DNA of 49,922 bases, from the NCBI GenBank assembly GCA_927405585.1, contig CAKMJS010000116.1, positions 1 through 49,922 on the forward strand. Reading direction: 5' to 3'. This stretch comes from an uncultured Desulfosporosinus sp. (GTDB lineage: Bacteria; Bacillota; Desulfitobacteriia; Desulfitobacteriales; Desulfitobacteriaceae). The notes under the pieces were generated by a model, which worked only from the letters and a program-made list of their open reading frames with translations, was not told the DNA's origin and did no database searches. Below are positions 45,214 to 49,922 of the stretch, piece after piece (position 1 is the first letter of the stretch; every line of letters starts with the position of its first letter). Made by a program: the position numbers and the translations under genes.

Positions 45214-46041
45214 ATGGCATTAAAAACGTATAAACCCACCTCGCCAAGTCGACGTAATATGACGTCGTCAACTTACGAAGAAATCACTCGAACAGAACCT
45301 GAACGTTCTTTGCTCAAGCCTTTGACTAAAAAGGCTGGTCGCAATAATGATGGACGTTTAAGCGTACGCCACAAAGGCGGCGGACATAAACGGATGTTTC
45401 GTGTTATTGATTTCAAGCGGAATAAGGATGGCATCCCAGCTCGTGTAGCGAGCATTGAATATGATCCAAACCGCTCCGCCAATATCGCGTTGTTGTTCTA
45501 TCAGGATGGACTTAAAACTTATATCTTAGCGCCTAATGGGTTGCAAGTTGATCAAATGATTGTTTCGGGACCAGATGCAGACATTAAGGTCGGCAACTGC
45601 TTACCTATTCAGAATATCCCAGTCGGTACTCTGCTACACAGTATTGAGATGAAACCCGGTAAAGGGGCTCAGATGGTACGCTCGGCTGGTGGCTCTGCGC
45701 AACTCATGGCCAAAGAAGGATCTTATGCAACCTTAAGACTTCCGTCGGGCGAAATGCGCATGATTCGTATTGAGTGTCGTGCAACGATTGGTCAAGTCGG
45801 AAATCTTGACCATGAGAACATTAATGTTGGTAAAGCTGGAAGGTCTCGCTGGATGGGCATCAGACCTACAGTTCGTGGTTCGGTCATGAATCCTTGTGAT
45901 CACCCACATGGTGGAGGAGAAGGCCGTAACTCGATTGGACGTAACCCTTGCACCCCTTGGGGGAAACCAGCTCTGGGAGCAAAAACTCGTAAGAAAAAGA
46001 ATGCGTCGAATCGCTTTATTGTGAAACGGCGGACTAAGTAG
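45214..46041 (+). CDS. rplB: 50S ribosomal protein L2
   Basis: Essential for peptidyl transferase assembly; 275 residues. Features are [32 protein letters not shown], the [21 protein letters not shown] segment, and the conserved [11 protein letters not shown] containing the catalytic-centre His. It ends [20 protein letters not shown] precedes ATG 45214. Confidence 0.98.
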   Translation: MALKTYKPTSPSRRNMTSSTYEEITRTEPERSLLKPLTKKAGRNNDGRLSVRHKGGGHKRMFRVIDFKRNKDGIPARVASIEYDPNRSANIALLFYQDGLKTYILAPNGLQVDQMIVSGPDADIKVGNCLPIQNIPVGTLLHSIEMKPGKGAQMVRSAGGSAQLMAKEGSYATLRLPSGEMRMIRIECRATIGQVGNLDHENINVGKAGRSRWMGIRPTVRGSVMNPCDHPHGGGEGRNSIGRNPCTPWGKPALGAKTRKKKNASNRFIVKRRTK

Positions 46042-46059
46042 TCGAAAGGAGGCCCATAA

Positions 46060-46341
46060 ATGAGCAGATCTCTAAAAAAAGGACCTTTCGCCGAACCTCG
46101 TTTGCTCGAGCGCGTCGAAGCGATGAACAAATCAGGTGAGAAACGCGTTATCAAGACGTGGTCCAGACGCTCAACAATATTCCCGATAATGGTCGGACTC
46201 ACCATTGCGGTTCACGATGGTCGGAAACATGTTCCTATTTATGTTACAGAAGATATGGTTGGGCATAAACTCGGAGAGTTTTCGCCTACTCGCACCTATA
46301 AGGGCCATGCTGGAAGCGAAAAATCCAGTGGCTTACGTTAA
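46060..46341 (+). CDS. rpsS: 30S ribosomal protein S19
   Basis: Head protein contacting S13; 93 residues. It begins [19 protein letters not shown] and has [25 protein letters not shown] (core TWSRRSTI) and [26 protein letters not shown] precedes ATG 46060. Confidence 0.98.
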   Translation: MSRSLKKGPFAEPRLLERVEAMNKSGEKRVIKTWSRRSTIFPIMVGLTIAVHDGRKHVPIYVTEDMVGHKLGEFSPTRTYKGHAGSEKSSGLR

Positions 46342-46362
46342 TTCGAGAGGAGGTAAAGGCAC

Positions 46363-46704
46363 ATGCAAGCAAAAGCAGTGGCAAAATATGTACGTATCTC
46401 TCCTCGTAAGGTGCGCCAGGTTGTCAATTTGATCCGGGGCAAAAAGATTAGTGATGCGTTCGCAATTCTTCAGTTTACAGCTAACGGTTCCACTGATGAT
46501 GTGACCAAAGTTCTGAAGTCTGCAGTCGCAAATGCAGGACACAACTATGACATGAATGTTGATGATCTGTATGTTACTGAAATTTGTGTGGATCAAGGAC
46601 CAACTTTAAAACGCATCAAGCCTCGAGCTATGGGACGTGCAGACCAGATCCGGAAACGGACTAGTCACATTACTGTAGTTGTGGGCGAGAAGAAGGAGGG
46701 CTAA
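46363..46704 (+). CDS. rplV: 50S ribosomal protein L22
   Basis: Tunnel constriction protein, 113 residues. It has [40 protein letters not shown] and [21 protein letters not shown]. In this last segment the beta-hairpin linked to macrolide resistance looks normal. GAGAGGAGGTAAAGGCAC precedes ATG 46363. Confidence 0.98.
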   Translation: MQAKAVAKYVRISPRKVRQVVNLIRGKKISDAFAILQFTANGSTDDVTKVLKSAVANAGHNYDMNVDDLYVTEICVDQGPTLKRIKPRAMGRADQIRKRTSHITVVVGEKKEG

Positions 46705-46707
46705 ACT

Positions 46708-47370
46708 GTGGGTCAAAAGGTTAATCCCAAAGGCCTCCGCATCGGAATTATCCGGGACTGGGAAAGCCGGTGGTATGCAGGCAGAAATTACATGGAACTT
46801 CTTCATGAAGATCTGAAGATCCGAGCATTTGTTAAAAACAAACTCAAGCAAGCTGGATGCCCAAAAGTTGAGATAGAACGAGCAGCCAGTCGCGTTAAAG
46901 TGTCAGTTCATGCAGCCAAACCCGGTATTGTTATCGGTCGAGGCGGTATCGAAGTCGAAAACTTGCGCAAGCAACTGGAAGCTATCACTGGCAAACAAGT
47001 GGCAGTCAATATTGTTGAAATTAAGAAACCCGAAATGGATGCCACACTGGTAGCAGAAAATATCGCACTACAACTCGAAAAACGTGTCTCCTTCCGCCGG
47101 GCCATGAAACAAACCGTTGGCCGAACCATGCGGACAGGAGCGCAAGGAATCAAAATTCAATGCAGCGGTCGTCTTGCTGGAGCCGAAATTGCCCGAACCG
47201 AATGGTATCATGAAGGAAAAGTACCCCTTCACACATTACGTGCTGATATTGACTACGGTTTTGCTGAAGCCAATACCACGTATGGCAAAATCGGTATTAA
47301 GGTTTGGATTTATAAAGGTGAGGTTCTTCCCGCCAAGAAGGTCGTCGCTCAGGTGGAAGGAGGAAACTAA
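46708..47370 (+). CDS. rpsC: 30S ribosomal protein S3
   Basis: mRNA entry-site protein, 220 residues, starting at GTG 46708 only 3 nt after rplV, with GAAGGAGGG upstream. The N-terminal KH domain includes [21 protein letters not shown] with the GxxG loop IGRGG. The C-terminal domain contains [27 protein letters not shown] (core [10 protein letters not shown]) and [20 protein letters not shown]. Confidence 0.98.
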   Translation: MGQKVNPKGLRIGIIRDWESRWYAGRNYMELLHEDLKIRAFVKNKLKQAGCPKVEIERAASRVKVSVHAAKPGIVIGRGGIEVENLRKQLEAITGKQVAVNIVEIKKPEMDATLVAENIALQLEKRVSFRRAMKQTVGRTMRTGAQGIKIQCSGRLAGAEIARTEWYHEGKVPLHTLRADIDYGFAEANTTYGKIGIKVWIYKGEVLPAKKVVAQVEGGN

Positions 47371-47808
47371 ATGTTAGTCCCATCCAGAGTGAAACATCGA
47401 AAACAACATCGTGGTCGAATGCATGGTAAGGCAACACGCGGTAACACCATTACCTTTGGTGAATATGGTCTTATGGCGATGGAATGCGGCTGGGTTACGA
47501 ACCGTCAAATTGAGGCTGCTCGTATCGCGATGACGCGCTTTATCAAGCGTGGAGGACAAGTTTGGATTAAGATATTCCCGGATAAGCCTGTTACGGCTAA
47601 ACCGGCAGAAACCCGTATGGGTAGTGGTAAAGGTTCACCAGAATATTGGGTTGCTGTTGTAAAACCAGGTCGTGTGATGTTTGAATTGAACGGCGTAACG
47701 GAAGAGCAAGCACGTGAGGCTCTGCGTCTAGCAATGCATAAACTCCCGATCAAGTGCAAGTTCGTTACCCGTGCAGATCAAGAAGGAGGTGACGCAAATG
47801 AAAACTAA
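47371..47808 (+). CDS. rplP: 50S ribosomal protein L16
   Basis: Binds near the A-site tRNA elbow; 145 residues. It begins [22 protein letters not shown] and has [45 protein letters not shown] (core RMGSGKG) and [19 protein letters not shown] 47371 directly follows the rpsC stop, with GGAAGGAGG upstream. It overlaps rpmC by 11 nt. Confidence 0.98.
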   Translation: MLVPSRVKHRKQHRGRMHGKATRGNTITFGEYGLMAMECGWVTNRQIEAARIAMTRFIKRGGQVWIKIFPDKPVTAKPAETRMGSGKGSPEYWVAVVKPGRVMFELNGVTEEQAREALRLAMHKLPIKCKFVTRADQEGGDANEN

Positions 47809-48001
47809 TGATTTCCGTGATATGACCACTGAAGAAGTTCTCAAGGAAATCGACGGGTTCAAAACAGAACTGTTTAATTTGCGTTTCCAATTGGCAACGG
47901 GACAACTCGATAACCCGATGCGAATTCGGGAAGTCCGCAAAGGAATCGCTCGTGGCAAAACGATTCTTCGTGAGCGCGAGTTAAAGATTGAACGTGCCTA
48001 A
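47798..48001 (+). CDS. rpmC: 50S ribosomal protein L29
   Basis: Short helical protein at the tunnel exit, 67 residues: [46 protein letters not shown] (core [13 protein letters not shown]). AGAAGGAGGTGAC sets ATG 47798, inside the end of rplP; the earlier in-frame start at 47771 is within rplP coding sequence without a ribosome site. Confidence 0.97.
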   Translation: MKTNDFRDMTTEEVLKEIDGFKTELFNLRFQLATGQLDNPMRIREVRKGIARGKTILRERELKIERA

Positions 48002-48024
48002 GTTGAGAAAGGAGGCTTTTTAGA

Positions 48025-48285
48025 TTGGAAAGAGCCCAGCGCAAGGTCCGAATTGGTAAGGTAGTGAGCGACAAAATGGATAAAACTGTCGTGGTAGCTG
48101 TTAATATTACTCAGCGTCATCCAATATACAAAAAAACAATCACCCGCACCAAAAAGTTTAAGGCTCATGACGAGAACAATGAGGCTCATGTCGGAGACAC
48201 TGTCTCAATCATGGAAACTCGCCTCTTGAGCAAAGATAAATGTTGGCGCGTGGTTGAGATAACCGAGAAAGCGATTGCTCTTTAA
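48025..48285 (+). CDS. rpsQ: 30S ribosomal protein S17
   Basis: Primary 16S-binding protein with an OB fold, 86 residues, starting at TTG 48025 after AAAGGAGGC. It has [40 protein letters not shown] and [23 protein letters not shown] (core [10 protein letters not shown]). Confidence 0.97.
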   Translation: MERAQRKVRIGKVVSDKMDKTVVVAVNITQRHPIYKKTITRTKKFKAHDENNEAHVGDTVSIMETRLLSKDKCWRVVEITEKAIAL

Positions 48286-48322
48286 TACTTTTTATATTTA
48301 GTTCGGAAGGGGGTCAATGGGA

Positions 48323-48688
48323 ATGATCCAGGTACAAACCAGGGTTAGGGTTGGAGACAACTCAGGCGCTAAAGAGCTAATGTGTATTCGTGTACTGGGC
48401 GGTTCAATGCGCCGGTACGCATCGATTGGCGATATAATTGTAGCTTCTGTTAAGCAAGCAACGCCAGGGGGCGTTGTTAAAAAAGGGGAAGTTGTTAAGG
48501 CCGTTATTGTGCGGACAAGAAAAGAAATTCGACGTCCGGACGGTTCTTATATTCGGTTTAGCGAAAACGCGGCTGTACTCATTAAAGATGACAAAAGCCC
48601 TCGAGGCACCCGTATCTTCGGACCGGTTGCTCGTGAGTTGCGTGATAATTATATGAAAATTATTTCCCTGGCACCGGAAGTTATCTAA
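48323..48688 (+). CDS. rplN: 50S ribosomal protein L14
   Basis: Subunit-interface protein at bridge B8, 121 residues. It begins [24 protein letters not shown] and has [26 protein letters not shown] and [25 protein letters not shown] is 3 nt from ATG 48317 but 9 nt from ATG 48323, the normal start. Confidence 0.97.
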   Translation: MIQVQTRVRVGDNSGAKELMCIRVLGGSMRRYASIGDIIVASVKQATPGGVVKKGEVVKAVIVRTRKEIRRPDGSYIRFSENAAVLIKDDKSPRGTRIFGPVARELRDNYMKIISLAPEVI

Positions 48689-48716
48689 GACCCCATGATA
48701 GATGGAGGTGAAGAAA

Positions 48717-49070
48717 GTGGCTGCTACAAAGCATAAGGTACAAACTGAAAAGATACACGTTAAAAAAGGCGACTTCGTCATGGTAATCAGCGGTAAAGAT
48801 GCTGGCAAAAAAGGCAAAATTATCGATGTGATTCTCAAGAAAGGTCGCGTGGTAGTAGAGAAGGCCAACCTCATAAAGCGTCATACGAAACCTTCTCAAA
48901 GCATGCCTCAAGGTGGCATTGTTTCCAAAGAAGCTCCGATGGCCAGCTCGAACGTCATGTTATATTGCCAAGAGTGTAATTCCGTGACACGTGCAAGTGT
49001 CAAGGTAACGGAAAGCGGAAAAGTACGCGTCTGCAAAAAGTGCGACGTGAATTTACCGGATAAACACTAA
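48717..49070 (+). CDS. rplX: 50S ribosomal protein L24 with C-terminal zinc-ribbon
   Basis: Assembly-initiating 23S-binding protein, 117 residues. The KOW motif is [23 protein letters not shown]. The C-terminal part has two Cys pairs (CQEC and CKKC) that Bacillus L24 lacks, probably binding zinc. GGAGGTGA fits GTG 48717; the ATG at 48702 is part of that site's upstream region. An N-terminal extension of about 12 residues precedes the KOW domain. Confidence 0.95.
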   Translation: MAATKHKVQTEKIHVKKGDFVMVISGKDAGKKGKIIDVILKKGRVVVEKANLIKRHTKPSQSMPQGGIVSKEAPMASSNVMLYCQECNSVTRASVKVTESGKVRVCKKCDVNLPDKH

Positions 49071-49090
49071 TCGCGAAAGGAGGGACCATA

Positions 49091-49630
49091 GTGGCTCGTC
49101 TGAAGGATAGATACCAAAACGAAATCGCTCCTGCTTTACAGCAGAAGTTTGCTTATACGAATGTCATGCAAATACCCAAAATTGATAAGATTGTTATCAA
49201 TATGGGTGTTGGCGAAGCGGTTCAAAACTCTAAAGCAATTGATTCCGCTGTCGCAGACTTAATGAAGCTCTCAGGACAAAAACCAGTGGTCACGAAGGCT
49301 AAGAAATCCATTGCAGCATTCAAACTTCGTGAAGGGATGCCCATCGGTTGCAAAGTCACCCTGCGCGGCCAGCGGATGTATGAATTTATGGATCGCCTTT
49401 TAAATGTGGCTTTACCACGTGTTCGTGACTTCCGCGGTGTTTCAGCGAAGGCGTTTGATGGACGCGGTAATTACACATTAGGAATCAAGGAGCAACTGAT
49501 CTTTCCCGAAATGGAGTACGACAAGATCGACAAACTTCGTGGGATGGATGTAGTCTTCGTAACAACGGCAAAAACGGATGAAGAGGCGCGCGAATTACTT
49601 CGTGGCTTTGGAATGCCGTACCGTGATTAG
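49091..49630 (+). CDS. rplE: 50S ribosomal protein L5
   Basis: 5S rRNA-binding protein, 179 residues, starting at GTG 49091 after AAAGGAGGG. It has [43 protein letters not shown] and [24 protein letters not shown], ending [12 protein letters not shown]. Bases 49519-49617 near its 3' end recur as an exact reverse complement at the window end. Confidence 0.97.
   Translation: MARLKDRYQNEIAPALQQKFAYTNVMQIPKIDKIVINMGVGEAVQNSKAIDSAVADLMKLSGQKPVVTKAKKSIAAFKLREGMPIGCKVTLRGQRMYEFMDRLLNVALPRVRDFRGVSAKAFDGRGNYTLGIKEQLIFPEMEYDKIDKLRGMDVVFVTTAKTDEEARELLRGFGMPYRD
49519..49617. repeat. Left arm of a 99-bp perfect inverted duplication (within rplE)
   Basis: Position i here corresponds to 99441 minus i in the right arm. 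All 99 bases match. This is the native copy, since it lies in an intact rplE frame. Confidence 0.95.
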
Positions 49631-49650
49631 AGAAAAGGAGGTTCAAGAAC

Positions 49651-49827
49651 GTGGCTAAGACATCTATGGTTGTCAAACAAAATCGTGGACAAAAGTTCGC
49701 AGTGCGTTCGCATAACCGTTGCAAGCTTTGTGGACGTCCCCATGCTTACATGCGGAAATTTGGGATTTGCCGGATTTGCTTCCGGGAGTTGGCTCACAAA
49801 GGGGAACTTCCTGGAATCACGAAGGCA
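49651..49827 (+). CDS. rpsZ: 30S ribosomal protein S14, zinc type, truncated at the window end
   Basis: From GTG 49651 (GAAAAGGAGGTTC upstream) the frame encodes 59 residues, MAKTSM to GELPGITKA. The Cys pattern CKLCGRPH and CRICFREL is that of the short zinc-binding S14, which normally has 61 residues ending near KKASW. The next bases do not give that end; from 49824 on the sequence is the reverse complement of rplE. So only the last two codons and stop are missing. The frame stays open to 49922, but those codons are antisense rplE and should be ignored. Confidence 0.93.
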
Positions 49828-49922
49828 TTCCAAAGCCACGAAGTAATTCGCGCGCCTCTTCATCCGTTTTTGCCGTTGTTACGAAGACTACATCCATCCC
49901 ACGAAGTTTGTCGATCTTGTCG
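49824..49922. repeat. Right arm of the 99-bp inverted duplication, probable chimeric contig end
   Basis: Exact reverse complement of 49519-49617. The junction has a short overlap: GGCA completes the expected Lys-Ala codons of rpsZ and also starts the inverted arm. In an intact operon rpsZ should end here and rpsH should follow. A fold-back amplification or assembly artefact is the simplest explanation. Confidence 0.95.

Noticed and set aside
48404-48874. 156-residue minus-strand frame opposite rplN/rplX
   Set aside because: Antisense to two conserved ribosomal genes and lacking start signals.
49824-49922. Continuation of the rpsZ frame to the window end as a longer S14
   Set aside because: The extra codons are exact antisense of rplE and have no relation to S14.

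Overview
The window reads as a chromosomal segment of a low-GC, anaerobic, spore-forming Firmicute of the class Clostridia, most likely Peptococcaceae close to Desulfosporosinus or Desulfitobacterium. The family call is inference. It rests on sigma-H, rubrerythrin, a T-box leader, frequent TTG and GTG starts with strong Shine-Dalgarno sites, a four-cysteine insertion in EF-Tu, and the order carD - yacL - ispD - ispF - gltX - cysE - cysS - mrnC - thyX - rlmB - sigH - rpmG - secE - nusG - rpl/rpo - str - S10.

Layout. 1-8400 holds mostly unlinked genes: malic enzyme (with an antisense remnant of a CitE/HpcH-type lyase upstream), a DinB-fold protein, an RluA-type pseudouridine synthase, a previously unlisted 40-residue ORF on the minus strand, a YgbA-type Cys-rich protein, an MFS transporter, rubrerythrin, an M24 peptidase and a universal stress protein. 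8434-15370 is the class III heat-shock operon ctsR-mcsA-mcsB-clpC under a clear CtsR box. It is followed by a REP-associated tyrosine transposase (RAYT) and a divergent radA; disA is absent from its usual place. 15600-26700 carries a YedF-like protein, a MazG-like protein, CarD, YacL, isoprenoid genes (ispD, ispF), gltX, a T-box controlled cysE-cysS unit, mrnC, thyX, rlmB and sigH. 26776-49922 is translation and transcription machinery: tRNA-Thr, initiator tRNA-Met, rpmG, secE, nusG, rplKAJL, rpoBC, an L7Ae-type protein, rpsL, rpsG, fusA, tuf and the S10 operon through rpsZ.

The most interesting content lies between the genes. Three small repeat families are scattered through otherwise highly conserved operons: (i) a 28-nt palindrome starting GTAG (ten copies plus three fragments), which fits REP elements mobilised by the resident RAYT, with one copy in frame inside the RAYT gene and one supplying the clpC stop codon; (ii) arrays of degenerate heptamers (CGAAGCA/CGAGGCG type) abutting or overlapping the 3' ends of mcsB, ispD and fusA, two of them with a reverse-complement arm; (iii) a 65-90 nt element with two hairpins placed exactly at the stop codons of radA, rplJ and rpoC.

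The last 99 bases of the window are a perfect reverse complement of 49519-49617 in rplE. They cut rpsZ two codons before its expected end. This looks like a fold-back chimera at a contig end, so sequence beyond about 49827 should not be read as genuine gene content.
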